Shown one piece after another: positions 1 to 12,200 of a stretch of DNA of 64,000 nt (the first letter of the stretch is position 1; each line of letters opens with the position of its first letter). This stretch comes from Arctopsyche grandis (lineage: Eukaryota; Arthropoda; Insecta; Trichoptera; Hydropsychidae): the NCBI RefSeq assembly GCF_051622035.1, contig NC_135355.1:5608501-5672500 (forward strand), in the 5' to 3' direction. Under the pieces are notes generated by a model. That model made no database searches. It was not told the DNA's origin and worked only from the letters and a program-made list of their open reading frames with translations. Both the position numbers and the translations under genes were made by a program.

Positions 1-267
1 TTCTATTACATAAAAAAATGTACCGGTTAAATCTCACGACTTACCAGGTCAGATAGCCAAAAAACCAGTACTGCGCTGGTAAAGTCACCTTAGTTTACAG
101 GCCCTTTCACAACTTTACTAAGCGAAGTTCAAGAAAAGCATGGCCATAGTTATCGATGTTAAGACTAGCATTGACAGACGTGTCGGTATCGCAGTGACAG
201 CGCGGCTCGGTGCGTGAAAGCCGCGGGGTGAAGACTGAGGGTTGCCGGAGCAGTTGGCTCATTCGCG

Positions 268-1971
268 ATGTTTCGCAATCCGACCCTGTTGCAATCTCTC
301 TGGTGGGTGTGGTGTCTCTGTTGGGTCACCAACGTCTCCGTCTCCGGCTACTCCATCACCGTGGACGCTCATGCCGAGGAATGCTTCTTCGACCACGTTG
401 AAGCCGGCACCAAAATGGGTACGCCCAACACATGCATACCAATTCATTCATAGATTCGACTTTTGGAACAAAAAGAAAAATGCATATGCATATATAATGT
501 AATTTTTTATTCAGCTGCTTATTTCTTATGATTCAATTGGTCCGTATGCTTTTATATCCACTACACTCAATATCTTTTAGATTCATTCCATAGGGATTTT
601 GGGTATTCACATTAGTTATCCACATGGAGTTGGTTCAATAAGGATATTGACTTGCACCCCTCTTTGTCTTGTTTCCCCACCTTGATAATGCCTACATTCA
701 ATTTGTGATAGCTATAAAATTTAAATTGCGATTTTGTATGTGCTCTTTATTTAAAAAAAATAGCATTTACTTGCTATTGTAATATTATCTCCTTATTGAT
801 TATTTAACCGTTTGCCCGCGGCCGTCTTCTATGAAAGCTTTGGGCGACGAGTCTGTAGCGCGGCTGTCTTCCATAGAATTTCTGAACTTTGCACGGGATT
901 TTGAGCCTTATATGCGCCTATTTCAACTGTTTTAAGGTTCAAAATTGGTTGAATATATTACTGAGAGTTGAATGCCATCTATTCAATTTGCTTAAAATGA
1001 ATATATACCAGTAAAAATCAGTTTTTTGTGGAACCATACTGAAACCTCGTTTATGTGACGTCACATCTTCATACAATTATGAAGAATGATTATTTGACAA
1101 TTAATCCAAAACTACGATATATATTATGTATTTTATTGTTTAAAATAATACTTTATGTGTTAATTAACATATCTGGTTACTTGAGTAAATATTGAAATCT
1201 GTATTTAAGGTCGAAAACTCGATTGCCAAATTCGCTTGTTCGCTATATTTATTGCCGCGGGCAAATTTTTAAGTTACTATCCAGATATTAATGAAATATT
1301 TACTGTATATAATTTCAGGCCTGGTATTCGAAATTGCTGAAGGTGGATTCTTAGATATAGATGTGAAAATATTGGATCCCGCAGGGAATATAATATATCA
1401 AGGTGAAAGAGAGTCTTCTGGTAAATATACCTTTGCCGCTCATACAGAAGGCAAATACACATATTGCTTTAGTAACAAAATGTCGACAATGACACCTAAG
1501 GTAAATTCGCGAATGTGCTATTTGGAGTTACAATAAAATATGTCTAAAATTAATTAATAATATTTTATGCATCAGGTTGTGATGTTTAATATGGACATTG
1601 GAGAGAGTCCTAATCGAGCGCCAGGTGCTGAAAAAGAAGATGAAGCTGGTCATACTAAGTTAGAGGATATGATCAGAGAACTTTCTGGTACTTTGACCGG
1701 AGTCAAGCATGAACAAGAATACATGCAGGTATGAAAATACATGTGTATTATTTTTTATTTTGTTCCAAGTGGAAGTTTGAGTTGCCTTTTGTTTATATGT
1801 TATACTTTTTTTTTTTTGTAGGTCAGAGACAGGATTCATCGGGCGATAAACGAAAGTACGAATTCTCGTGTTGTTATGTGGTCAGTTTTCGAAGCGACCG
1901 TTTTAGTCGCAATGACTCTTGGGCAGGTGTATTATCTCAAACGTTTCTTCGAAGTTAGGCGTGTTGTATAG
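268..1971 (+). CDS. TMED2: TMED2 / CHOp24 p24-family cargo receptor
   Basis: A type I membrane protein of the early secretory pathway that cycles between ER and Golgi in COPII/COPI vesicles. Four exons join in frame (268-418, 1319-1500, 1576-1728, 1822-1971; 636 nt, 211 aa), all with GT-AG borders. A signal peptide (about residues 1-27) precedes the GOLD domain, which opens with [14 protein letters not shown] and contains YCFSNKM; these two cysteines form the family disulphide. A helical stretch follows (about 130-165), then one membrane segment (about 178-199), and the protein ends in [12 protein letters not shown], the classic TMED2 cytosolic tail with the FF export signal. The ATG at 268 gives the expected leader and family length (about 200-210 aa). 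Intron 1 contains a MITE. A polyadenylation signal (AATAAA) lies near 2031. The assignment to TMED2 rather than another p24 class rests on the tail and GOLD sequence. Confidence 0.95.
808..1268 (+). mobile_element. TTAA-flanked MITE, family A copy 1 (TMED2 intron 1)
   Basis: A 461-bp element bounded by TTAA at 804-807 and 1269-1272. Its inverted ends carry TTTGCCCGCGGC / GCCGCGGGCAAA. It has no transposase frame. Copies lie at 2143-2635 (inverted) and about 62241-62735. Compared with those two, this copy lacks about 30 bp internally, after GTGACGTCAC. The TTAA target and CC-type ends fit a piggyBac-mobilised non-autonomous element; that class assignment is inference. Confidence 0.75.
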
Positions 1972-2142
1972 CGAATAAGAGTTTTATATAGTAAATTTAA
2001 TGTCCATCGATTTGTAATAATTATATATCAAAATAAATTTAATTGAAACATTGTTTCTTTAACATGTGATTTATTTTCATTTGGAAATGTTCAGGAGAAT
2101 CAGACCCCTCCTTTTATAATACTAAAGTTGATTTTTGGTTAA

Positions 2143-2635
2143 CCCTTTGCCCGCGGCAATAAATATAGCGAACAAGCCCTGTTTCGCGAATTTGGCAATC
2201 GAGTTTTCGACCTTAAATACAGATTTTAATATTTACTCAAGTAACCAGATATGTTAATTAACACATAAAGTATTATTTTAAACAATGAAATACATTATAT
2301 AACTCGTAGTTTAGGCTTAATTGTCAAATAATCATTCTTCATACAATTGAGACGTATCGTCGCCATTGTTCAACAGACGTGACGTCACATAAACGAGGTT
2401 TCAGTATGGTTCCAAAAAAACAGATTTTTGACTGGTATTGATTCATTTTAAGCAAATTGAATAGATGGCATTCAACTCTCAGTAATATATTCAACCAATT
2501 TTGAACCTTAAAACAGTTGAAATAGGCGCATATAAGGCTCAAAATCCCGTGCAAAGTTCATAAATTCTATGGAAGACAGCCGCGCTACAGACTTGTCGGC
2601 CAAATCTTCCATAGAAGACGGCCGCGGGTAAACGG
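2143..2635 (-). mobile_element. TTAA-flanked MITE, family A copy 2
   Basis: A 493-bp copy of the element in TMED2 intron 1, in opposite orientation and about 170 bp downstream of the TMED2 stop. It is flanked by TTAA (2139-2142 and 2636-2639). Its ends read CCCTTTGCCCGCGGC and GCCGCGGGTAAACGG. It is the best-preserved of the three copies. Copies 1 and 2 form an inverted pair around the last three TMED2 exons. Confidence 0.8.
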
Positions 2636-2673
2636 TTAATGATTTGGTAGGGCAACTATAACGAGGTGTATTT

Positions 2674-2925
2674 TTAGGCGTAGTTCATTTTTCCAGTATT
2701 ACAGTTGACAGGGGTTTTTAATATATAATGTGTATTTAAAAAAAAAAATATAAGTACTACATATGTATTGCAATAAAATAAATCAATAACAATGTAAATA
2801 TTTAAATAAGATCCATCGTTTCCTTTTCCTCTTTGCCGGGGAGGCTTATACCTACTTTCGTATTTAGGCCTGTACTTAGATTTAACCACATTGGTCTGTC
2901 CGTTCATAGTAGACATTATTTCCTG
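2674..2925 (-). repeat. Short duplicated transcript-like unit with a small basic ORF
   Basis: On the minus strand an ATG at 2916 opens a reading frame whose first 45 or so codons are strongly basic (KSKYRPKYESRYKPPRQRGK), followed by hydrophobic, AT-rich read-through to 2674. The leader, part of the basic stretch and the 3' tail (about 2700-2925) recur in degenerate form at about 44345-44560, where the frame is broken. I do not recognise the protein. It could be a retrocopy of a small gene, or part of a dispersed repeat that happens to be open here. Confidence 0.4.
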
Positions 2926-3222
2926 TTTTTAACTATTCGGCCCTTTTGAGAGTATTCTTTTTAAATAAAATGAACATCCCTGTTGCAGTTAAGTTATGTA
3001 TTGCTTAGAGAAAAAGTATTTAGTTAACAGTAATTTCATACAAAAATAGTCTCAATGAACTGGTATAGTAGGTACTAACTACTAATATACCATAAGTATT
3101 CATTGCAGCTATTTCCTTTCAAAAGATGCGAGAAAAATATCACTTTCTTGACTGGTATTCGTCCTTTATTAGTCGAAATAAAGCCCTGATGTCAAGGTTC
3201 TATCCGTTTACATATATCAATG

Positions 3223-3584
3223 GGGTCTACGTGACGAGACAGAATGTTAAATTACAGAAAACACAAATATCGGAAGGCAAAGATCGAAAATCGAAAGATA
3301 AAAAAAAATGGTGCATGGTAAACGGTACATACTCACTTAATTTGCGCGAGCAGGATACAACAGGAACAAGAGGAACATGCTTTTCCTCCCGTATTAATGT
3401 GCGCGCGCAGAATACGGGAGGAAAAGCCTGTTCCTCTTGTTCCTGTTGTATCCTGCTCGCGCAAATTAAGTGAGTATGTACCGTTTACCATGAACCATTT
3501 TTTTTTGATCTTTCGATTTTCGATCTTTGCCTTCCGATATTTGCGTTTTCTGTAATTTAAAATTCTGTCTCGTCACAGAGACCG
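3223..3584. mobile_element. Palindromic foldback element, copy 1
   Basis: A 362-bp, near-perfect inverted repeat. Each arm runs from GGTCTACGTGACGAG through a GCGCGAGCAGGATACAACAG block to a short central GCGCGC loop, then back. It is flanked by a 9-bp direct repeat ATATCAATG (3214-3222 and 3585-3593), a clear target-site duplication. A second, shorter copy lies at 37545-37873. The 9-bp duplication would fit a Mutator-like foldback, but the ends are not diagnostic. Confidence 0.8.
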
Positions 3585-4150
3585 ATATCAATGGTAAACA
3601 TATTTGGCAAATTTAATATTTTTGGTAAATTCTGATTTGATTTATCATCCAGTAATACATCTAGCAAATTTAGCAACTAGTTTCGGCTTGGAGGATGCCT
3701 GGTATATATGTATGGTTGTGCAAAATTTATAATTCTTTAAAAAATTGTTCAGAAGCGAAAAACTTGTTAAAGCTTAAAATGAAAAAAATCATTTAAATTT
3801 ATTTATAAATTGATTTATAAAATTTAACAATATTTTTAACAAGGTAGTCTCAATGTTTACAAATTTAACAATAAATTTCCCACACCGAGTAAATTAAAAT
3901 ATTTATTTTATTTACATTTTTATTTTATATATGTATGTACATACATACTTAAGAGGGGCTGAAAAGCCGATAGACCCATGGGGTTTGTCTTATATTGAGA
4001 AAAATTAACAATAATAAGAAATTAGTAAATAATAATTAATAACAATGAATAGAAAAAAATAGTAAGAATAGTATAAAATAAAACAGAAAATGAAAATAAC
4101 AATTTTAGTCAAACAATGTCATATTATATCAGCTCCATATATGGACCATT

Positions 4151-4676
4151 TTTGATTCACATCAAAAATAAAAGACAGGAACTCACCCAGCGGCTACACA
4201 AAATGAACTGGTTGATAGGAAGAAAATCCAGTCTAACATTAGAGAATAAAATTTTAGTATATAAGTCAATCCTAAAGCCAGTCTGGACATATGGTATCCA
4301 AATATGGGGAACGAGTAGTAACTCTAACGTGGAAATCTTACAACGATTCCACAATAAAGCCCTTAGAATAATAACAAATGCCCCATGGTTTGCGAGAAAC
4401 ACTGAAATTCATCAACATGTATCTATACCATCAATTAAAACGGAAATAGAAAGTTATACAAAAAACTACAAGCGTAGACTCGAAACCCACTCAAACGAGC
4501 TGGCAAAAGCTCTTATAAAGTCTAGTGCAAAAGACACTAGACTAAAGCGCCGCAGAGTGCTCGAGTAATGGATAAAAAGTTGGCAATTAATGAATTGCCA
4601 AATCTTCAGATAAATAAATTGTTATAAAATCTGCTTAAGACCGACGGCTCAATTGCAAATATCTTAAATAAAAAAA
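4151..4676 (+). mobile_element. 5'-truncated Jockey-like LINE with target-site duplication
   Basis: The C-terminal end of a non-LTR retrotransposon ORF2, open to the stop at 4566-4568. It contains LENKILVYKSILKPVWTYG and the IQIWGTSSNSN / KALRIITNAPWF motifs typical of Jockey-clade proteins after the reverse transcriptase core. About 100 bp of 3' UTR and an A-rich tail follow. A 14-bp duplication, ATATATGGACCATT, flanks it at 4137-4150 and 4677-4690, so the 5' boundary and tail are exact. It is a dead-on-arrival copy. Confidence 0.9.
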
Positions 4677-4828
4677 ATATATGGACCATTGAGGCCCAAT
4701 GTCTTATTTGATCTACATGGGCCAAAATACGTCAGCCGATGTTGATTGGGGCCGATTCTACATAATATACTATGTTGAGCACCAATGGACCATTTGTATA
4801 GCTGACATTACATATGTCAGCAATACAA

Positions 4829-7800
4829 TTAATTCAACAATATGGCAGATACGATTGTTCCTTTCAGTAAAAACGCAGCTTCTTTTGAGCTTGGTAATTC
4901 AATGAGAATATTGGCTCCCGAGGAGTTCATCAATCGACTACTTATCTGAATAATAGAAATATGTAACAATTAATATTTAAATCGAATACATATTAGAAAA
5001 TATGAATAAATAATGTTCGAATAATTACCTGATTTCCCGTTATAGTAGCTGTAGGGCATACACGCTCTTTGGAGTAACGCATCATAGCCCTGGCGTAGTG
5101 TGGCCGAGGATCAAGCGGCACATCTTCATCGAGTTCGACATTGATTCTGGTCAGTTCGTATTTGTCGTGACCCATCCAGTACATCAGAGCGGGCACGACC
5201 AACAGATTGCATGTCACGAACGCTGATACGGGATTACCAGGCAGGGCGAATATGTACTTTCGTCGTTTTTGATACATGCAAGTAGCAAAAGTCGACGGCT
5301 TTCCAGGCCTCATGTTTAAACGACCGAACACAATGTCGGCGTTGAATTCCTTCAGCAGAATTGGTTTCAGTAGATCCCTGTCGCCCATCGAAACGCTACC
5401 AGTTGTGATGAGGATGTCGGATATTTGAAACGCGTGGTTCAAAGTTTCGACAATTGCTGTTGATTCGTCGTGGACAATACCCAAGTCGGTGCATTTGATG
5501 TTATATTTGCTAATATAAAATTAAACGAATTACACTTAATATTAAAATATGGGTGAATAAAATAATATGTATGAAAACGGACGCAATGTATGTACATATG
5601 TGGGTATGTATGTACGTATGTGGTGGACGCGTCGACCAGTGTGTAGATTTCAAAAAAAATAATTTTAAAATGCCAGCAGAATATGTTGTGCCTAGAGATA
5701 TTTAATACATATAAATACACGCGAACAAAGCGCACAACCAATCAGCGTGAATTGACAAAATCGTTTGACCAATTAGAGCAGAGGATACGCTTAGAAGCAT
5801 ATAGCACCATATAGATCTAACGCGTGCAAGTGAGGTTTGCGTGGCTCTGGATTAGAGCAACTACGATACATTCTGACAATGGGTGCATTTAAAACATCCG
5901 CTATAGGTATGTGGTGTGACGACCGATCGTGTAGAGGGGAAGTGGGAGGTGTGGAGCGTCTGACATGTGCTCCTGATATTAAGCACCCGAGATGGAACGG
6001 GTGACGTCGGCGTCAGATGTGCTGCGCACATACACACAACCACGAAGACACGTGCCTAGAGATCTATTATATAATTTCGAAAGAGACTTTGTATGTAAGT
6101 ATTGTTGGTTGGGAATTTCGTAAATAAGTGAAAATTAATATGACGGTGAGTCGATTTTTTTGAGTCGATGAATATTCACTAATAGATTCGCCATGTTTAA
6201 GCTGTTTATATTACAAATACTGAGCGAAGCCGGGTAAAACAACTAGTATTTAATAAAATAAATAAACACGCACAACCAATCAGCGTGAAGTGGTCCACGT
6301 GGACTAAAACGTTTGACCAATTGGAGCAACGACGATACATTCTGACCAATGGGTGCATTTTAAACGATTCGGTGATTATCGGTCACAAAGCGCTCGCCCA
6401 AAAGTCACTAAAATCTCTATAACGGAACATCTGGCAGCCGAAAAGTCCATCATACTAACGAGAACTCGAGTGCCAAATATTCAGTATTCGCGATTTTCAT
6501 GACAAAACTTGTCTTTTGGCTGATCGCAATGTGACTAATAAATAATAATCCAATTACCGTTTAAAACATCCGCTATAGGGATGTGGCGTGACGACCAATC
6601 GTATCGAGGAGACGCGGGGAAGTGGGGGTGGAGCGTCTGACATGTGCTCCTGATATTGGGCAACCGACTTGGAACGGGTAACGTCAGCGGCAGATGCGCT
6701 GCGCGGGAGCGCACACACATACACACATCCACGAAGACACATTCATTCATCATTTCGAACGGGTGAACGGGTTGATCGGCGAGCGTGTAATGCGCGCATA
6801 CAACATTTTACTAATAACTTTGTTTTAATTCGTGAATCAATTCCTTTCTGAAATCAATGGGCACAACACTAGTATAATATAATGTTATACCTTAATAAAT
6901 TCATGAGCATGATTTTATTAGAATCTCGTATGTGTCCAGTCTCCAGATTGGCAGTGGTGAACGGTTGAAGTTCGTTTCCGGTGGATAATATTCCAATGCT
7001 CGGCTTTAGGTAAACTTTGAGTAGCGATACTCCGACGGTGGCCAGTAAGCCCATCTCAACTGGGCCGATACATGTTCCTCTGCAGACGACTATTTCATCC
7101 TTTTTAATATCCGAACCAATCTGTCTAATATCTTGTCCTAATTTTGGCTCGACCAATATTTCAATATCTGTTTCGACGCCGTCGGCTGTTTTATTGAACA
7201 CCTTAGTATCCTCAATCTGAAATTGCATATAAGAATAAGTAATATCTCAAACAGGAAAGAAATATACAACTACTATTTTGTTTGTTGAAGAATTTTACGC
7301 TTCTTTAGACACATAGTGTGATGGTTTTAGAACAATTAATGTTTTGATATTGTACTGAGAAATAATACAAAATAGCCAAGAAACGTGGGGAGTACAAGTA
7401 TATCATCAATGGTGTACATATATTGAGTTCAAAATATTATTTCTAACTTACTTGTACAACGCAGTTAGCGTGCATCGGAATCGGAGCACCGGTGTTGATA
7501 AACACACATTCGCCCCTCTTCAGACTGCCGGATGGACTGTCTCCAGCTGCTACATCTCCACAAACCTTCCGTGGTCCTTTCCCATCTTCCATCCAGCAGG
7601 CATACCCATCCTTTATGGAAGCCTCGAATGGTGGAAACGGTTCTTTAGCTACTATATCTTCAGCCGCAATCAAACCCAAAGAGTTTATCACGGGAACAGT
7701 GGTCGTCGACCAAACCGAGTGTTGTTTCAACACGTTTGAAATACTGTTCATTGCTTGGGCTACTTCAATCATCGGATACGGTGACTCTCGTACGCGGGCT

Positions 7801-8360
7801 TTGTCTGACGTGTTGGGCTTGTGATGATTGCATGAATTAACAGAGCCTTGAATCATGTCGTGGGTCCGTTTGATGCAATCTTTGCTGTCAGATAGTAATT
7901 CGATTGAGTGTGGGATAATTGTGCGCACGATGGCATAGCACTCTCGAACGGCTTTCAGACTGCCGGGAAAGTTGATGATCAGCGTTGATTTTCTGATACC
8001 GCTGACAAGTCTCGACATCATGGCCATCTGTGTAACTTTGAGGCTCTCCATTAATATGGCTGTTTCGATTCCGTTGGCTCGCCGTTGAATGACTTTACGA
8101 GTGGCTTCAGGGGTGACATCCCGTTGTGCGAATCCAGTTCCACCGGTGGTCAAAATAAGACTGGCTTTGATGACATCACAGTTGTAAATGAGTGACTTTG
8201 AGATTGTTTCTTCGTCATCTGGTACTATGTGAGATTGGATTGAGGAATTTGGAAAGTCTTGTTCTAAACTGCTTACTAAGAAAGGGCCCGATTTATCTTC
8301 ATTTGTTCCTGAGCTACAGGTGTCACTTACCGTTATAATGACAAATTTTTTATCATCCAT
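4829..8360 (-). CDS. cin: Gephyrin/cinnamon: fused MogA-MoeA molybdenum cofactor synthase
   Basis: Carries out the last steps of molybdenum cofactor synthesis in the cytosol: adenylation of molybdopterin (MogA/G domain) and metal insertion (MoeA/E domain). Vertebrate gephyrin also scaffolds inhibitory synapses. Four exons, on the complement: 8360-7452, 7216-6891, 5509-5029, 4945-4829; 1833 nt, 610 aa, in frame. The MogA domain (about 1-160) shows VIITVSDTCSSGT, LTTGGTG and RDVTPEA. A short linker follows, then the MoeA domain with DGYA, INTGAPIP, GQDIRQIGSDI, TGNEL, RDSN, GSVSMGDRD, MRPGKPSTF and ALPGNPVSAFVTCNL; the last exon encodes SSRLMNSSGANILIELP. An upstream in-frame ATG at 8402 would add 14 residues; MDDKKF at 8360 matches the usual start better. 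Intron 2 (5510-6890) is swollen by a duplicated repeat. Total length matches the insect form (about 600 aa), shorter than vertebrate gephyrin because the linker is short. Confidence 0.95.
5725..6760. repeat. Duplicated repeat unit inside cinnamon intron 2
   Basis: A roughly 330-bp unit beginning CGCACAACCAATCAGCGTGA occurs at about 5730-6056 and again from 6269 to about 6750. The second copy is split by about 185 bp of unrelated sequence (about 6370-6556), entering at GCATTTTAAAC and leaving at GTTTAAAACATCC. Between the copies lies a short segment ending GCCGGGTAAAACAACTAGT (about 6185-6249), which resembles a Helitron 3' terminus (CTAG before T). Parts of that segment recur near 14985-15030. 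Confidence 0.55.
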
Positions 8361-8649
8361 GGTTAGAAATAGTTGTTCTGAAGAAGATACATGAAGAATC
8401 ATTATTAATGAAAATTGAGAAAATTTGATGATATATAAAACTAAGTTAGTGCATTTTTTAGTATTTTATTTGATTTTTATAGAATTAATACTTACAAAAA
8501 AAGTTATCAAATTCGAACTCTCTGAACATCAAAAATGATCAGCTGTCAAAAGCATTTTTTGGTCTAAACAATTTTATTTACAGGTTGGTGACGGAAATTT
8601 TAATTTGTTATATATATAAAACGAGGCTCGGTGATTATACGAATGTTTC

Positions 8650-8940
8650 CCAAAGTAGGGCATACGCCCCAACTGTTCGGTGATAACTAGTCAAATGTGA
8701 ACCGGTCACAGGACAACCGGTCGCTCTAGATCGGTCACACGTGATCACCCGTCACACTAAAACTGGTCACGAGAAAACTGGACACACCCAAAAAACGGTC
8801 AACCAGTTTTCTCGTGACCGATTTTAGGGTGTGATCAGTTTAAGTGTGACGGGTGATCACGTGTGACCGATCTAGAGCGACCAGTTGTCCTGTGACTGGT
8901 TCACATACGACTAGTAATCCGTTTACCGCCCCAACGGTAG
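8650..8940. repeat. Long foldback built of GGTCAC/GTGACC modules
   Basis: Two arms (about 8690-8782 and 8796-8915) are inverted copies joined by a short loop. Each arm is itself a series of short GTCACA/ACCGGTC-type modules, including ATCACGTGTGACCGATCTAG. It ends about 20 bp before the left gypsy LTR. It has no coding potential and looks like a foldback MITE or part of a larger element; the ends are not clear. Confidence 0.6.
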
Positions 8941-8956
8941 GAAAAATCATTAATAT

Positions 8957-9245
8957 TGTAACGTTACATAGAGAGACGCCCCGTAGACCGGTGACGTCAT
9001 GGTGACGCCGACCAATGGTGGAGTCGGGCGTTGCGGCCAATGGCTACACCCGACTCCTTGACCAATGACTATACGGGTCATAACGTGCATGCGCTGAGCG
9101 CTGAATATTTATAAGTATGGTGCGCTCTCGAACGGTGGCATTCGGATCCTGACCTCCACCGGACGAGCAGCAATAAAGACCTGGAACCTGCCTGCGTGTT
9201 TTCTTGTACCTCGACCTGACTCCACTTACCTTTGAATACTCTTCA
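8957..9245 (+). repeat. Left LTR of the gypsy element
   Basis: 289 bp, TG...CA termini. It contains a TATA-like TATTTATAAG (about 9106-9115) and a polyadenylation signal AATAAA (about 9171), giving a U3-R-U5 layout. It matches the right LTR base for base as far as I can read. Confidence 0.95.
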
Positions 9246-9246
9246 C

Positions 9247-9264
9247 TGGTGTCAGAAGTGGGAT
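9247..9264 (+). promoter_or_regulatory. Primer-binding site for tRNA-Leu
   Basis: TGGTGTCAGAAGTGGGAT begins one base after the left LTR. It is complementary to the CCA-tailed 3' end of an animal tRNA-Leu (CAG type, ...ATCCCACTTCTGACA-CCA). The tRNA match is from memory of the tRNA sequence. Confidence 0.8.
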
Positions 9265-9268
9265 CTAC

Positions 9269-12200
9269 ATGGTTGAGACAAGGAGCCACAAAGGTGCGGA
9301 TTCGGGGTCTTCATCGCTGCCGGAAGAAATGGAGCCGAATCGAGAACAAAGCCCTGGGGAGCTGAGCAACGGAGGACGGAGACGGGAGGAGCAGAGGAGC
9401 CGGGTGTCGAGGAGCCGGGTGCCAAGGACACCGGAGCCGAGCTACAAGGAGCTAAGCCAGGGAATGGCGAGCTGCCAAGAGCAGGTCCAGTCCCTGCAAA
9501 ACACCTTCGCCACGTTTTTGCAGTCCTGGGAGAAGTCTGCGACACCAACGCAGCCGAAAGCCGACGTACATCCAGAACCACCGAGGAGATCAGAGGTATG
9601 TTACGAGGACAGGCGGACCACACAGCGAGACACGTACGGGGTGCGGCAACATTCCCACCGGTACGACTACACCACGTTCGACGGTACTGAACGGTGGAAG
9701 GACTTCCTCAACCACTTCGAGTTTGCTGCACGGCTGAACAAGGAGACGACGAACCTGGAGGACCGACTGTGCTGCCAACTCCGAGGTGCGGCCGCCATTT
9801 TCGCCAGTCAGCTGCCATCGACGCTGAGCTACGACGAATTGACGGAAGAGCTGGCACAACGTTTCAGACGACAGGGCACACCGATTGCATGCCATGCGGC
9901 AGCGGAACAGAGAAGATGGAGTGCGGAAGAACCAGCCGCGGACCACGTAGACGCGATACGAGCCCTCTGCGAAGACATGCTGGAGGGCGTCCACACGAAC
10001 GCCGAAGCAGTCGAACGCATGACCGTGTGCATAGCGGCGAACTCCTTCACGTACCCCAGTCTACGGGCCAAACTTGGCGCGCTCCGGATCACCCCGACTA
10101 CAGCGGACGTGATAACCAGAGCCGACGCTACACGACAAGCCGTCATCTTCGAAGCGAAGGAACAACGGTCGGCACAACCAACGTCGAGAACAGTACGTCC
10201 CGACGCGGGAGCGTTCAGACCATCTCGACCGGCCGTGCGACCCCCACGATGGGTGTCATCGGACCAGACAGCGCGACCAGCCACTACTACTCCAACGTGT
10301 TGGAACTGCGGACAAACGGGACACATTAGCCGGTTGTGCCGCAAGAAGAGGGTCCGGAAGCTGGAGCCAACGAACGACGAGGATGAAGACGACGAGGAGG
10401 AGGCGGCTGATCGGTCTGACCTGTTACGGGTCAGACCGATCACCGGTGCACGCAAAACACCCGGAGTGAACAAACTGGACGCCAGCGGCACGGCCGGCTC
10501 GTTTGTCGTGAAAGGAGAGATCGGAGGCGTGCCGTGTCGAATGGTGGGGGACACCGGGGCGTGCATCACGGTGATCAACCTGGAACTGTTCGCGAAGATC
10601 TCTCCTAAAGATTACACCGTCGTGAAGGGCCATTATAGCAGAGCGCGGCAAGCGGCGGGCCAAACCATCAAGATCCACCGATGGATACGGGTGACCCTTA
10701 ATCTGCAGGGTGAAAAGTTTCCGTGGAACGTAGCGGTGGCGGATATCCAGGATCCCATATTGTTGGGACTGGACGCACTGAGACATGTCCGAGCTACGTT
10801 CGAGTTGGGCGGAGAGGAGAAGTGTATCATCAGGGGCGTGCAACGCGAGAAAGGGAAGAAAAACGCACCTGCTGTCAAGAGCATCCGCGGGGAAGTACCC
10901 CACCCGAAGATCACGGCGTTACTCGAGAGGGCCGATATTCTGCCAGAAGAGAAACGGCGCCTCGAGACCATGATTCGGGAAAATCAGAAAGCGTTCGCCC
11001 GGGACGAGAAGGACCAAGGAAGGACCACCAAGGCGGTCCACACCATCGACGTGGGAGACGCGAAGCCGATGAAACAGCCGCCGAGAAGGATACCGCTAGC
11101 ACGGAAAGAGGAAGTACGCGCTATGATCGACGACTTACTGAAGCAGGGCGCGATAGAACCGGGGCACGGGCCGTGGGCGTCACCGGTAGTTCCGGTCGCC
11201 AAAAAGGACGGGTCGCTAAGGATGTGCGTGGACTACCGGAAACTGAACACCGTCACCAAAATAGACTCACACCCCATCCCGAGGATCGACGACACTTTCG
11301 ACCAGTTGAACGGAGCGAGCTACTTCAGCACACTGGATCTGCAGAGCGGATTCTGGCAGGTACCGGTCGCCCCGGAAGACCGCGAGAAGACAGCGTTCGT
11401 AACAGAGTTCGGTCTGTTTCAGTTCAAAGTGATGCCATTCGGGTTGTGTAACGCGCCAGCGACGTTCGTACGGTTAATGACAAAAGTGGTCGGTGACATA
11501 AGCAATGTCCTCGTGTATCTAGACGACATTATCGTGCACAGCAAAACTTACGACGAACACTTGGTGCATTTAAACAATGTGTTCGAACGGATACAGGCAG
11601 CCGGCCTTAAATTGAATGCAGACAAGTGTCGATTGTGCTGCCGCGAGGTCGAATTTCTGGGACACCGAGTGTCAGCCGAAGGAATTGCGACAGATCCGAA
11701 GAAAGTCCAAACCGTGCGGGACTGGACGACTCCGAAAACACAAACCCAAATGCGCAGCTTCCTGGGACTGGCCACGTACTACCGAAAATTTGTGCGCAAT
11801 TTCGCCGAGATCGCGAAACCACTCCATCAGCTAACGGAAAAAGGGCGCGAGTTCAAGTGGACACCGACGTGCGAACAAGCGTTCGAAAAGTTGAAAGAAG
11901 CGCTGACTACCACGCCAATTATGTCGTATCCCCAGCCGGGAGAGCGATATGTGTTGGACACCGACGCCAGTCAACATAGCATCGGTGCAGTTTTGTCTCA
12001 AGTTCAAGGGGGGGTGGAGAAAGTGATCGGGTATTTCATCCGGACAATGAACAAACCCGAACAAAACTATTGCGTGACCCGAAAAGAACTATTGGCGGCA
12101 ATTAAAGCCATTCAACACTTCCACCACTACCTATCGGGCTCGAAGTTCACGTTACGAACCGACCACTCAGCGTTAACGTGGCTGAAGAACTTCAAAAGAC

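Noticed and set aside
3126-3473. 115-codon plus-strand frame entering the palindrome
   Set aside because: Most of it is translated inverted-repeat sequence, with no homologue recognised.
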